Source: Lachnospiraceae bacterium (GTDB lineage Bacteria; Bacillota; Clostridia; Lachnospirales; Lachnospiraceae). From it: a stretch of 10,330 nt of DNA. The DNA is taken from contig CAAGKF010000379.1 in the NCBI GenBank assembly GCA_900770345.1, forward strand, positions 1 to 10,330. Direction: 5' to 3'. The notes under the pieces were generated by a model. The model did not search any database. It saw only the letters and a list, made by a program, of their open reading frames with translations, and was not told where the DNA came from. Both the position numbers and the translations under genes were made by a program. Positions 1 to 7,251 of this stretch are shown piece after piece (positions within the stretch are counted from its first letter, which is position 1; every line of letters begins with the position of its first letter).

Positions 1-413
1 GAGAGATGGAAAGCCAGAAGAATACCATGGAAAAGGAGACTTACAGCCTGAAGCATGAACTGGTCGGGACTCAGATGAAGCTTGAAGCTGTGTTAAAGGA
101 TCTGGAGGACCGCCAGAGACAGCTGGAGGAGCTGATCCGGAAGACCGGGCAGCTGGAGCGTATGCTGCGGAATGCCCAGACCAGAGGGGAAAGAACGGAT
201 GCTTCTGAGGATAAGGAGGTTTCTGAGACTCCGGAGGTCAGGACAGCTGAGGAGGAGAGCCGTCAGGAGGTGTATCCGGAACAGGAACAGCCGGAACAGG
301 CAGCGCCGGAGCAGTCTGTTACCAGAGTGTCTTCTCTTTCAGATGAGGAGCTGGCCAAGAAGGCGCTGCAGGCTGCCAAGAAGGCCGGAGGTCACAGGGG
401 AGGACGAAGATAA
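1..413 (+). CDS. zapA: ZapA-like cell division protein, C-terminal part (5' end outside window)
   Basis: The frame is open to the left edge, so the N-terminal ZapA domain is missing; the ATG at base 6 is probably internal. The visible 135 residues begin with a charged helix containing a YSLKHELVGTQMKLEAVLKDLE-like segment (about residues 13-34). From memory, this is the coiled-coil tail that follows the ZapA domain in Lachnospiraceae. The helix continues to about residue 60, then gives way to an acidic linker with repeated PEQ triplets (about 65-105) and a basic end, KKALQAAKK...RGGRR. ZapA proteins bind FtsZ in the cytoplasm and bundle its filaments; the long tail may contact other divisome proteins (inference). 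Placement before a U32 gene and a SEDS/PBP pair supports a division or cell-wall role. An unrelated coiled-coil protein is the alternative. Confidence 0.72.
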   Translation, partial: EMESQKNTMEKETYSLKHELVGTQMKLEAVLKDLEDRQRQLEELIRKTGQLERMLRNAQTRGERTDASEDKEVSETPEVRTAEEESRQEVYPEQEQPEQAAPEQSVTRVSSLSDEELAKKALQAAKKAGGHRGGRR

Positions 414-450
414 GCAGGCAGATCAGATGACAGCAGAGGGAGGTCTTATG

Positions 451-499
451 GATACCCTTGGAGGACAAGAGCAAGTATCCCTTGTCCTCCGAGGGTATC
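451..499. repeat. Near-perfect 19-bp inverted repeat (hairpin) in the zapA-U32 gap
   Basis: Left arm GATACCCTTGGAGGACAAG (451-469) and right arm CTTGTCCTCCGAGGGTATC (481-499) are complementary at 18 of 19 positions. The remaining pair is G-U in RNA, and the loop is 11 bases. No T-tract follows, so it is not a standard intrinsic terminator. It starts 38 bases after the zapA stop and ends 95 bases before the U32 start. It could be an mRNA processing or stabilising stem, or a small palindromic repeat element. Its structure is certain; its role is not known. Confidence 0.85.
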
Positions 500-578
500 T
501 GCCGTATGAAGGAGCCGCGGCACTTTGTATACCGGGGATATGCGTGAGACAGCCTTTGATAACCTAAATGAGAACCGG

Positions 579-584
579 AAAGGA
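579..584 (+). promoter_or_regulatory. Ribosome binding site choosing the U32 start
   Basis: AAAGGA lies 9 bases upstream of the ATG at 594. The frame is open back to a TTG at 525 with an ATG at 540, but the extra residues do not resemble the family N-terminus. MEKKRVELLAPAGS, starting at 594, does. Confidence 0.7.
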
Positions 585-593
585 TTAAAACAG

Positions 594-2984
594 ATGGAAA
601 AGAAGAGAGTGGAACTGCTGGCGCCTGCCGGTTCCTTTGACAGTATGAAGGCGGCAGTGGCCGCGGGGGCTGATGCGGTCTATATGGGCGGCGCCAGGTT
701 CGGGGCCAGGGCATATGCGGAAAATGCGGATGAAAAGGGACTTTTGGAGGCAATTGATTATGTGCATCTCCATGGCTGCCGTTTGTATATGACAGTGAAT
801 ACTCTTTTTAAGGAGGAGGAGCTGAGAGAGCTTTATGACTTTCTCCTTCCCTATTACAAACGTGGACTGGACGGTGTCATTGTTCAGGATCTGGGTGCGC
901 TGCGCTTTATGAGAGAGCATTTTCCGGGAATGGAGCTCCATGCCAGCACCCAGATGACGATCACAAGCCCTTATGGTGCAAAAATGATGAAGGAGCTGGG
1001 CTGCTGCCGGGTCGTTCCCGCCAGGGAGCTTTCCCTGGAGGAAATCAGCCGCATTCACAGGGAGGCCGGCGTGGAGGTGGAGTGCTTTATCCACGGCGCA
1101 CTGTGCTACTGCTATTCCGGTCAGTGTCTCATGAGCAGCCTGATCGGGGGACGCAGCGGAAACAGAGGACGCTGTGCCCAGCCCTGCCGTCTGCCTTACA
1201 CAGTATTCGAAAAGGGAGAGAGAAAAGCGGAGGAACGGAAGGCAGAAGAGCGGAAGACTGCGGAATGGAAAAACGCAGGACAAAAGACTGCAGAATGGAA
1301 GACTGCCGGGCGAAGGGAAGCCGGCCGGAAGGATGGAGGCCGGAGGGCGAAGCCGGGAAGGGACGGCGCGCTAAACGGAGAAAATCAGCGTTTCGTGCTG
1401 AGCCTGAAGGATCTGTGCACGCTGGATATTCTGCCGGAGATCATAGAAGCGGGGGTATATTCGCTGAAAATCGAAGGGAGAATGAAAAGTCCCCGGTATA
1501 CCGCCGGTGTAGTAAGCATTTACCGGAAATATGTGGACCGTTATCTGGAATACGGCAAAGAGGGATATTATGTGGAGCCGGAGGACCGGAAGCTTTTGCT
1601 GGATCTTTTTGACCGCGGCGGATTTACGGAGGGATATTATAAGCAGCACAATGGACGCGATATGGCAGTTCTGAAGGAAAAGCCGGATTTTCGGGAGGGG
1701 AATCAAAGGCTGTTTGATCATCTGGACAGCACCTATGTGGAAGCAGAGCTGAAGGAGCCTGTGAGAGGCCGGGCTGTTTTCAGAGAGAAAGAGCCTGCCC
1801 TGCTGGAGCTTTGGATGGGAGATGTAAAGGCAGAGGTAAAAGGGCAGATCCCGCAGCGTGCCCAGAATCAGCCCATGACAGAAGAAAAAGCGGTAAAGCA
1901 GCTGAATAAGACGGGAGGCACTCCGTTCTATTTTGAAGAGCTGAGAGCTGAGATCGGAGACGGATTGTTTATGCCGATCCAGGCACTGAATGAACTGCGC
2001 AGGGACGGGCTGGATGCGCTGAAGCGTGCCTGCCTGGCGCCATGGGTTCGGGAAGAGAGCTTCCGGACCGGAAAAGAAAGCTTCTGTATCGGTGGAGAAA
2101 GCGGAGGGATCGGGACAGGAAACAGAGCGGCAGCAGCTCTTTTGACAGCAGAGCGTTTAAAAATATCTGTTTCTCTGGAGGAAGAGAGTCAGCTTCCTCC
2201 GGTTCTGGAATGTCAGGAGGCAGGACGTATTTATCTGGATGCTGCGGGTTTTGGGCCGGAGAGCTGGAGAGAGACGGCAGAACGCTGTCACAGTGCCGGG
2301 AAAGAATGCTGGCTGATGCTGCCTCATATTTTCCGGGAACAGGCAAGACAGCTGTTTGACCGCAACAGGAGAATGCTGGAGGAGGCAGGTTTTGACGGCC
2401 TGCTGGCGAGAACGCTGGAAGAAGTGCAGTGGATGCGGGAAGAAAGGATACAGCTCCCGACAGGACTGGATGCTTCTGTTTACGCCTGGAACAGCGCTTC
2501 GGTAAAAGCGCTGACGGAATTGTCGGTTTCTTTTTTAACGATGCCCTGGGAATTAAACGCCAGAGAACTGAGAGCGGTGTCCCGTGCCTGTGCGGAAGCG
2601 GGAACTGCCGGAGAGATGATCGTGTACGGTTATGCACCTATGATGGTATCGGCCCAGTGTATCACCAGAACGGTCAGCGGCTGTACACATGATCCGCGGA
2701 CCCTGTATATGAAGGACAGGACAGGCGCGATGCTTTCGGTGAAAAACCGGTGCAGATTCTGCTATAATACGATTTACAACCCGCTTCCCCTGTCGCTTCT
2801 GGGAAACAGGGAAGAGATACAGATGCTGGGGATCGGCGGAGTGCGCCTGGCCTTTACGGTGGAGGAAAAAGAAGAAGTACAGCAGGTGCTGGCAGCCTTC
2901 TCTGCTTCCTTTGCCAGGGGGGAAGAGGACCGGACGCCTTTTGAAAGCTTTACAAGAGGACATTTCAGACGCGGAGTGGAGTAG
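594..2984 (+). CDS. U32-family protein with DUF3656-type region, RlhA-like (probable Fe-S RNA hydroxylase)
   Basis: This 796-residue protein opens with the U32 barrel start (ELLAPAGSFDSMKAAVAAGADAVYMG, shown here only in part: LLAPAGS, residues 8-14). The U32 signature runs from E163 to S181 (E-C-F-x-H-G-A-L-C...S-G-Q-C-L-M-S). C171, C178, C194 and C275 match the spacing of the four [4Fe-4S] ligands known in UbiU/TrhP/RlhA-type members, apart from an insertion between the last two. An SLKIEGRMKSPRY block follows C275, then a DUF3656-like middle region and a C-terminal barrel with its own cysteines. Members once called collagenases are now known to hydroxylate RNA or ubiquinone; the long DUF3656 form is closest to E. 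coli RlhA, which makes 5-hydroxycytidine in 23S rRNA. I infer that role, and substrate assignment is uncertain. It is unusually long because of a 15-bp repeat array (1215-1346). The next gene starts 7 bases after its stop. Confidence 0.85.
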   Translation: MEKKRVELLAPAGSFDSMKAAVAAGADAVYMGGARFGARAYAENADEKGLLEAIDYVHLHGCRLYMTVNTLFKEEELRELYDFLLPYYKRGLDGVIVQDLGALRFMREHFPGMELHASTQMTITSPYGAKMMKELGCCRVVPARELSLEEISRIHREAGVEVECFIHGALCYCYSGQCLMSSLIGGRSGNRGRCAQPCRLPYTVFEKGERKAEERKAEERKTAEWKNAGQKTAEWKTAGRREAGRKDGGRRAKPGRDGALNGENQRFVLSLKDLCTLDILPEIIEAGVYSLKIEGRMKSPRYTAGVVSIYRKYVDRYLEYGKEGYYVEPEDRKLLLDLFDRGGFTEGYYKQHNGRDMAVLKEKPDFREGNQRLFDHLDSTYVEAELKEPVRGRAVFREKEPALLELWMGDVKAEVKGQIPQRAQNQPMTEEKAVKQLNKTGGTPFYFEELRAEIGDGLFMPIQALNELRRDGLDALKRACLAPWVREESFRTGKESFCIGGESGGIGTGNRAAAALLTAERLKISVSLEEESQLPPVLECQEAGRIYLDAAGFGPESWRETAERCHSAGKECWLMLPHIFREQARQLFDRNRRMLEEAGFDGLLARTLEEVQWMREERIQLPTGLDASVYAWNSASVKALTELSVSFLTMPWELNARELRAVSRACAEAGTAGEMIVYGYAPMMVSAQCITRTVSGCTHDPRTLYMKDRTGAMLSVKNRCRFCYNTIYNPLPLSLLGNREEIQMLGIGGVRLAFTVEEKEEVQQVLAAFSASFARGEEDRTPFESFTRGHFRRGVE
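1215..1346 (+). repeat. In-frame pentapeptide repeat array (15-bp period) inside the U32 gene
   Basis: Residues 208-251 divide into about nine five-residue units of the form A-(E/G)-x-(K/R)-x, for example EERKA, EERKT, AEWKN, AGQKT, AEWKT, AGRRE, AGRKD. A 17-base stretch beginning AAGACTGC occurs at 1254-1270 and again at 1284-1300 with one difference. A third partial copy starts at 1299. The segment is K/R/E/A/G-rich with almost no hydrophobic residues, so it is probably a disordered or helical surface loop. It lies between the third and fourth probable Fe-S cysteines. Confidence 0.85.
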
Positions 2985-2991
2985 ATAATCT

Positions 2992-4341
2992 ATGGTCAAT
3001 CTGATAATTGAAGTATCCAAATATTTAATGATCCTTCTGATCGCTGTTTATACCTATGCAAATTTCCGCTTTTTCTCTTTTTCGGATATGGAAAGGAAGC
3101 GGAAAGTCTGCGGTCGGCAGAACCGGGCCATGTTTGCCATTCATTTTCTGGCTTATACCATTATGTGCCTGAAGACGGAGGATATGGCTCTGCGCAGTAT
3201 GCTGCTGGCCTTTTACGGCGCTCAGGTGGTATTTTTTCTTTGTTATATTTATCTGTACCGGCTTTTGTACCGAAATGTGTCCCGGCTGCTGGTGAACAAC
3301 GCCTGTATGCTGCTGTGTGTGGGCTTTATCATGCTGACCCGGCTGACCATGGCAAAGGGACTGGACAAGGCTGTGAGGCAGTTTGCGATCGCGGTTATTT
3401 CGGCTCTTGTGGCCTGGCTGATTCCGCTTGTTATGGAGCGGTGCTGGCAGCTTTACAAACTGCAGTGGGTCTACGCGGGAGCGGGGCTTGCGCTTCTTCT
3501 CATAGTGTGGATCGTGGGAAATGAGAGCTTCGGCGCTCAGCTTTCCCTGACGCTGGGGAGCATTTCCATCCAGCCGTCGGAGTTTGTAAAGCTGAGCTTT
3601 GTATTCTTTGTGGCTTCCATGTTTTATCAGTCCACGGATTTCAGGACAGTGTGCGTCACCACGGCGGTGGCGGCTGCCCATGTGCTGATCCTGGTGCTGT
3701 CCAAGGATCTGGGAAGCGCGCTGATTTTTTTTATTACCTATGTGCTGATGCTGTTTATTGCTACCGGAAGCTGGCTTTATTTGGGCGGAGGCCTGGGTCT
3801 GGGATGCCTGGCTTCTGTAACGGCCTATGGGCTGTTCGACCATGTGCGCCGCAGGGTGGAGGCCTGGCGGGATCCATGGTCAGATATCGATAACAAAGGT
3901 TATCAGATTACGCAGTCTCTTTTTGCCATAGGTACAGGCGGATGGTTTGGACTGGGACTGTGTCAGGGCATGCCGGGAAAGATACCGGTGGTGGAAAAGG
4001 ATTTTATCTTTGCTGCCATTTCGGAGGAACTGGGCGGGCTGTTTGCACTTTGCCTGCTGCTCATCTGTCTGGGATGCTTTGTTCAGTTCATGATGATTGC
4101 AGCCAGCATGCAGGCTGTTTTTTACAAGCTGATCGCCTTCGGGCTGGGAGTGGAATACATTGTTCAGGTATTTTTGACAGTGGGAGGCGTTACCAAATTT
4201 ATACCATCCACCGGAGTAACGCTGCCCTTTGTCAGCTACGGAGGAAGCTCCATGTTCAGCACATTTTTACTGTTCAGTATCATTCAGGGGCTTTATATTA
4301 TCAAGCGCAATGACGAGGAAGAATGGGAGGCAGAGGATTGA
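2992..4341 (+). CDS. SEDS-family peptidoglycan glycosyltransferase (RodA/FtsW/SpoVE)
   Basis: This 449-residue polytopic membrane protein polymerises lipid II into glycan strands on the outer face of the membrane. SEDS landmarks in order are: QPSEFVK (194-200), SKDLGSAL (237-244), the W-R-x-P-W then GYQ..QS.FAIG.GG..G.GL region (about 295-325), DFIFA..SEELG with D337 as the equivalent of the essential SEDS Asp, and P405-S-T-G-V-T-L-P-F-V-S-Y-G-G-S-S (to S420). About three membrane segments (within residues 5-92) precede the usual ten-helix core. This matches my recollection of the longer actinobacterial/clostridial RodA forms. The ATG sits 10 bases after GGAG (2978-2981). The stop overlaps the partner PBP start, as expected for a SEDS-bPBP complex. 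Whether it serves division, elongation or sporulation cannot be told from sequence. Confidence 0.93.
   Translation: MVNLIIEVSKYLMILLIAVYTYANFRFFSFSDMERKRKVCGRQNRAMFAIHFLAYTIMCLKTEDMALRSMLLAFYGAQVVFFLCYIYLYRLLYRNVSRLLVNNACMLLCVGFIMLTRLTMAKGLDKAVRQFAIAVISALVAWLIPLVMERCWQLYKLQWVYAGAGLALLLIVWIVGNESFGAQLSLTLGSISIQPSEFVKLSFVFFVASMFYQSTDFRTVCVTTAVAAAHVLILVLSKDLGSALIFFITYVLMLFIATGSWLYLGGGLGLGCLASVTAYGLFDHVRRRVEAWRDPWSDIDNKGYQITQSLFAIGTGGWFGLGLCQGMPGKIPVVEKDFIFAAISEELGGLFALCLLLICLGCFVQFMMIAASMQAVFYKLIAFGLGVEYIVQVFLTVGGVTKFIPSTGVTLPFVSYGGSSMFSTFLLFSIIQGLYIIKRNDEEEWEAED
4325..4330 (+). promoter_or_regulatory. Ribosome binding site choosing the PBP start
   Basis: GGGAGG lies 10 bases upstream of the ATG at 4341. 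An in-frame ATG at 4323 would place this site inside the coding region and has no good site of its own. The 4341 start also forms a TGATG overlap with the SEDS stop, suggesting translational coupling. Confidence 0.75.
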
Positions 4342-5849
4342 TGGGAAAGACAAAAGGCCCCGGCTCTACGGCCAATCGGAATATTCTGGGAATCACATAT
4401 CTGGTGGCAGCGCTGTTTTTGGGGCTGGCTGTTTATATGGGCTATTTCCTCCTGGTAAAAAGTGAAGATGTGATCAATAATTCCTATAATAACGCCCGCC
4501 TGGACAGCCTGGCTGACCGGGTGGTGAGGGGCAGGATACTGGCTGCCGACGGTACGGTTCTGGCGGAAACTCAGATAAACTGGGTTTCCGCCGGGGAAGA
4601 CGGGGATGGTCAGGCAGCAGAAGGGACGTCCGGTCAGAGCGGAGAAAACGGCAGATGGCAGGAAACAAGAGTCTACTGGCATGGCGGCGTTTTTGATCAT
4701 GTTCTGGGATATTCCACCAAGGGAAAGACAGGAATTGAGTCTCTGGCGAATTATTATCTGCTGAGCTCCCATGTGAATCTGGCAGAGCAGGTGACGAATG
4801 AGCTGGAAGGTCAGAGAAATCCGGGAGACGATGTGATCACGACTCTGGATATGGAGCTTCAGCAGGCAGCTTACAGCGCTCTGGGAGACAGAAGGGGAGC
4901 GGTGATCGTCATGGAGCCGGATACAGGAAAAATCCTTGCTATGGTGTCAAAGCCGGGCTATGATCCAAACTATCTGCTGCGCGACTGGGATTCCATGACA
5001 GCAGAGGAAAATAATCAGGGACAGCTTTTAAACCGGGCTACGCAGGGGCTGTATCCTCCCGGATCTACATTCAAGATCGTCACAGCGCTGGAGTATATCA
5101 GAGAGCATCCTGACAGCTATCGGGATTATCAGTTTGACTGTGACGGTGTATATGAAAAGGATGACTATACCATAAAATGCTATCACAGCACTGCCCATGG
5201 AGGCCAGGATTTTATCCGCGCCTTTGCCAATTCCTGCAACGGAGCTTTTGCCGGTCTGGGTCTGGAGCTGGATCTGACCGGGTTCAAGGCCACTGCGGAG
5301 GGGCTGCTGTTTAATTCGGATCTTCCGCTGACCGGGGTGCCTTATAAGCAGAGTACGTTCAACATGAAGCCGGGAGCCGGAGTATGGGAGATTCTTCAGA
5401 CCTCCATTGGTCAGGGAACGACACAGATCACGCCGCTGCACAATTGTCTGATCACCGCGGCCATCGCCAACGGCGGAACTCTGATGAAGCCTTATTTTCT
5501 GGAAGCGGTTCAGAATGCGGCCGGAGAGGAGATTAAAAGATTTCTGCCGTCAGCTTACGGAAATCTCATGACGGCGGAAGAGGCGAAGGCACTGACAGAG
5601 CTTATGACAGCTGTGGTAACGGAGGGTACCGGCTCTGCCCTGCGGACAGACGCCTATACGGCTGCCGCCAAGACGGGCTCTGCCGAATTTGAAAAGGGAA
5701 AGGAGACTCACGCCTGGTTTACAGGCTTTGCTCCTGCAGAATCACCGGAGATCGTGGTAACAGTGGTAGTGGAAGAGGGCGGAAGCGGGGGAAAGGCCGC
5801 TGCGCCCATAGCAAGGCAGCTGTTTGATATTTATCTTGGAAAAGAATAA
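4341..5849 (+). CDS. pbpA: Short class B penicillin-binding protein (transpeptidase, PbpA type)
   Basis: This 502-residue peptidoglycan DD-transpeptidase is anchored by one membrane helix (about residues 15-38), with the rest outside the cell. All three active-site motifs are visible: S242-T-F-K245 inside LYPPGSTFK, S298-C-N300, and K444-T-G446. The short N-terminal region contains RGRILAADGTVLAE (from about residue 57), followed by a poorly conserved glycine/acidic stretch and a YSTKGKTGIE segment. Overall length and layout resemble actinobacterial PbpA, the short class B PBP paired with RodA, rather than the much longer FtsI/SpoVD or PBP2 forms. The start overlaps the stop of the SEDS gene by one base, so the two are probably translated together and act as one polymerase/cross-linker. 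No strong terminator follows; transcription may run toward the next operon. Confidence 0.93.
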   Translation: MGKTKGPGSTANRNILGITYLVAALFLGLAVYMGYFLLVKSEDVINNSYNNARLDSLADRVVRGRILAADGTVLAETQINWVSAGEDGDGQAAEGTSGQSGENGRWQETRVYWHGGVFDHVLGYSTKGKTGIESLANYYLLSSHVNLAEQVTNELEGQRNPGDDVITTLDMELQQAAYSALGDRRGAVIVMEPDTGKILAMVSKPGYDPNYLLRDWDSMTAEENNQGQLLNRATQGLYPPGSTFKIVTALEYIREHPDSYRDYQFDCDGVYEKDDYTIKCYHSTAHGGQDFIRAFANSCNGAFAGLGLELDLTGFKATAEGLLFNSDLPLTGVPYKQSTFNMKPGAGVWEILQTSIGQGTTQITPLHNCLITAAIANGGTLMKPYFLEAVQNAAGEEIKRFLPSAYGNLMTAEEAKALTELMTAVVTEGTGSALRTDAYTAAAKTGSAEFEKGKETHAWFTGFAPAESPEIVVTVVVEEGGSGGKAAAPIARQLFDIYLGKE

Positions 5850-5878
5850 CGAACTTTGTAGAAAATACAGGTTTTTCA

Positions 5879-5887
5879 TGCTATAAT
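5879..5887 (+). promoter_or_regulatory. Extended -10 promoter for the molybdenum hydroxylase operon
   Basis: TGCTATAAT combines the TGN extension (5879-5881) with a perfect TATAAT (5882-5887), giving an expected start near 5893-5895 and a leader of about 100 bases. The best -35 is weak: TTGTAG at 5856-5861 with a 20-base gap. It lies 30 bases after the PBP stop and reads toward the FAD subunit gene. Confidence 0.65.
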
Positions 5888-5897
5888 GGCTCTGTTT

Positions 5898-5933
5898 GCC
5901 CTGAGATTTTGCGGTTTCCTGCCGCGTAAGGGC
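5898..5933 (+). promoter_or_regulatory. Foldable 5' leader element with nested stems
   Basis: GCCCT (5898-5902) pairs with AGGGC (5929-5933), enclosing a second stem GCGG (5911-5914) with CCGC (5922-5925). The same 5' bases TTTGCCC (5895-5901) can instead pair with GGGCGAA (5938-5944) with one G-U pair. The element begins almost at the predicted transcription start. I do not recognise a known riboswitch class. The stems are short and may be chance. Confidence 0.3.
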
Positions 5934-5978
5934 ATATGGGCGAAAAGATAAAGGAAGATTGAAAAGGTTGTATTAACG

Positions 5979-5985
5979 AAAGGAG
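5979..5985 (+). promoter_or_regulatory. Ribosome binding site choosing a GTG start
   Basis: AAAGGAG is 7 bases upstream of the GTG at 5993. No ATG at a suitable distance fits the family N-terminus, so a GTG start is preferred. Confidence 0.8.
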
Positions 5986-5992
5986 AAGTTAC

Positions 5993-6784
5993 GTGTTCCG
6001 AGCAGAAGACTATGTAAAAGTGGGAACTCTGGCTGAAGCATATGAGCTGTGCCAGAAGCGCAGCAGTTTGGTAGTGGGCGGGATGGTTTGGCTGAAGATG
6101 ACCAGCGTGACCAAACGTACGATTGTAGACCTGTCCGCTTTGGGACTGGACGGGATCGAGGAGACAGAGGATGCCTTTTCCATCGGCTGCATGTGTACGC
6201 TGCGCAGCCTGGAGAAGCATGAGGGTCTGAATCGGTATTTTAACGGTATTTTTAAGGAGTGTACCAGAAATATCGTAGGCGTGCAGATGCGCAACTGCGC
6301 AACAGTGGGAGGAAGTATCTACGCACGCTTCGGATTTTCTGACATCCTCACCTGCATGCTGGCTCTGGATACCTATGTGGAGCTTTACCATGGAGGCCGT
6401 ATTCCGTTGGCCGAATTTGCGGCCAGGCCGGTCCGGAGGGATGACAGGGATATCCTGGTGCGGATCATCATCAGAAAAGACGGCCGCAAAGCTGCTTATA
6501 CCAGCCAGAGAAACTCGAAAACGGACTTCCCTCTGATCGCATGCTGTGTATCACGTCTGGGAAGCAGATGGTTCGTGTCCGTGGGAGCCAGACCTGCCAA
6601 GGCAAAGATGATCTGCATCACAGAGGATTCCTTTGATACGATTCCTGAGATGGCCGCGGAGGCAGCGGATTCCTTTACCTACGGAAGTAATGTAAGAGGA
6701 AGCGGAGAATACCGCCGTAAGCTGGCTGCTGTATATATTCGCCGTCTGATGGAAAGTCTGACAGAAAGGAGCGTGAGCAGATAA
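5993..6784 (+). CDS. Molybdenum hydroxylase FAD-binding subunit (CoxM/XdhB family)
   Basis: This 263-residue cytoplasmic flavoprotein subunit takes electrons from the [2Fe-2S] subunit and passes them from FAD to an acceptor such as NAD+ or another carrier. The first FAD loop is the glycine pair G29-G30 in VVGGMVWLKM. The second is A103-T-V-G-G-S-I-Y-A with S116-D117 after it, matching the TVGG-N/S-I...SD motif of this family. The C-terminal domain holds the usual RGSGEYRRKLAAVYIRRL helix. It is slightly short for the family but appears complete. There is no extra [4Fe-4S] insertion of the 4-hydroxybenzoyl-CoA reductase type that I can see. It starts with GTG and its stop overlaps the next start (TAATG). 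The gene order FAD, Fe-S, Mo subunit is that of coxMSL-like operons. Confidence 0.9.
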   Translation: MFRAEDYVKVGTLAEAYELCQKRSSLVVGGMVWLKMTSVTKRTIVDLSALGLDGIEETEDAFSIGCMCTLRSLEKHEGLNRYFNGIFKECTRNIVGVQMRNCATVGGSIYARFGFSDILTCMLALDTYVELYHGGRIPLAEFAARPVRRDDRDILVRIIIRKDGRKAAYTSQRNSKTDFPLIACCVSRLGSRWFVSVGARPAKAKMICITEDSFDTIPEMAAEAADSFTYGSNVRGSGEYRRKLAAVYIRRLMESLTERSVSR

Positions 6785-7251
6785 TGGAAATTCGTTTTCG
6801 TTTAAACGGCAGGCAGGTTCAGGCAGAGGTGGAGCCGGATACTGTCCTTCTGGATCTGGTGCGCAGTATGGGCTGCTACAGTGTAAAGAGAGGCTGTGAG
6901 ACAGCCAACTGCGGTCTTTGTACCGTATGGCTGGACGGAACACCGGTTCTTTCCTGCTCTACTCTGGCTGTCAGAGCAGATGGCCGTCATGTTACCACCC
7001 TGGAAGGGGTGCAGAGAGAGGCGGAGGAGTTCGGCATGTTTCTGGCCCGTGAGGGCGGAGAGCAGTGCGGCTTCTGCAGTCCGGGCTTTATTATGAACGT
7101 GCTGGCTATGGAAAAGGAGCTGAAATGTCCCGATGAGGAGGAGATAAAGGAATACCTGGCGGGCAATCTGTGCCGCTGCAGCGGTTATATGTCGCAGCTC
7201 CGGGCTGTTAAGAAATATCTGGAATTTAAGGCGGAAGGAGGAAAAGGCTGA
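6784..7251 (+). CDS. Molybdenum hydroxylase 2x[2Fe-2S] subunit (CoxS/XdhC family)
   Basis: This 155-residue electron-transfer subunit carries two [2Fe-2S] clusters between the Mo centre and FAD. The N-terminal plant-ferredoxin-type domain has C38, C43, C46 and C58 (GCETANCGLC then LSC). The C-terminal four-helix domain has C95, C98 (QCGFCSPG) and C130, C132 (LCRCSGY). All eight ligands are present and the length is normal for the family. GGAG at 6768-6771 is 12 bases upstream. The start overlaps the FAD gene stop by one base, and its own stop overlaps the Mo subunit start (TGATG). Three coupled genes of fixed order imply a stoichiometric heterotrimer. Confidence 0.95.
   Translation: MEIRFRLNGRQVQAEVEPDTVLLDLVRSMGCYSVKRGCETANCGLCTVWLDGTPVLSCSTLAVRADGRHVTTLEGVQREAEEFGMFLAREGGEQCGFCSPGFIMNVLAMEKELKCPDEEEIKEYLAGNLCRCSGYMSQLRAVKKYLEFKAEGGKG

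Noticed and set aside
585..1283. Long reverse-strand open frame opposite the U32 gene.
   Set aside because: It mirrors a strongly supported + strand gene, has no family features, and reflects codon bias of that gene. Other antisense frames (for example 1969-2637, 3025-3843, 6802-7371) are rejected for the same reason.
1082..1612. Forward-strand alternative frame across the repeat array, suggesting a frameshift in the U32 gene.
   Set aside because: The U32 frame is continuous and carries conserved family motifs on both sides of the array (E163-C198 and the KDLC/KIEGRMK blocks), so no frameshift is needed.
5855..5876. Possible terminator after the PBP gene (TTTGTA, loop, TACAGG, then TTTTT).
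   Set aside because: The stem has only four Watson-Crick pairs plus two G-U pairs and is AT-rich; too weak to call.
5898..5912. CTGAGA in the leader, resembling part of a TPP riboswitch.
   Set aside because: The other conserved TPP segments and the expected three-way architecture are absent; the genes are not thiamine-related.
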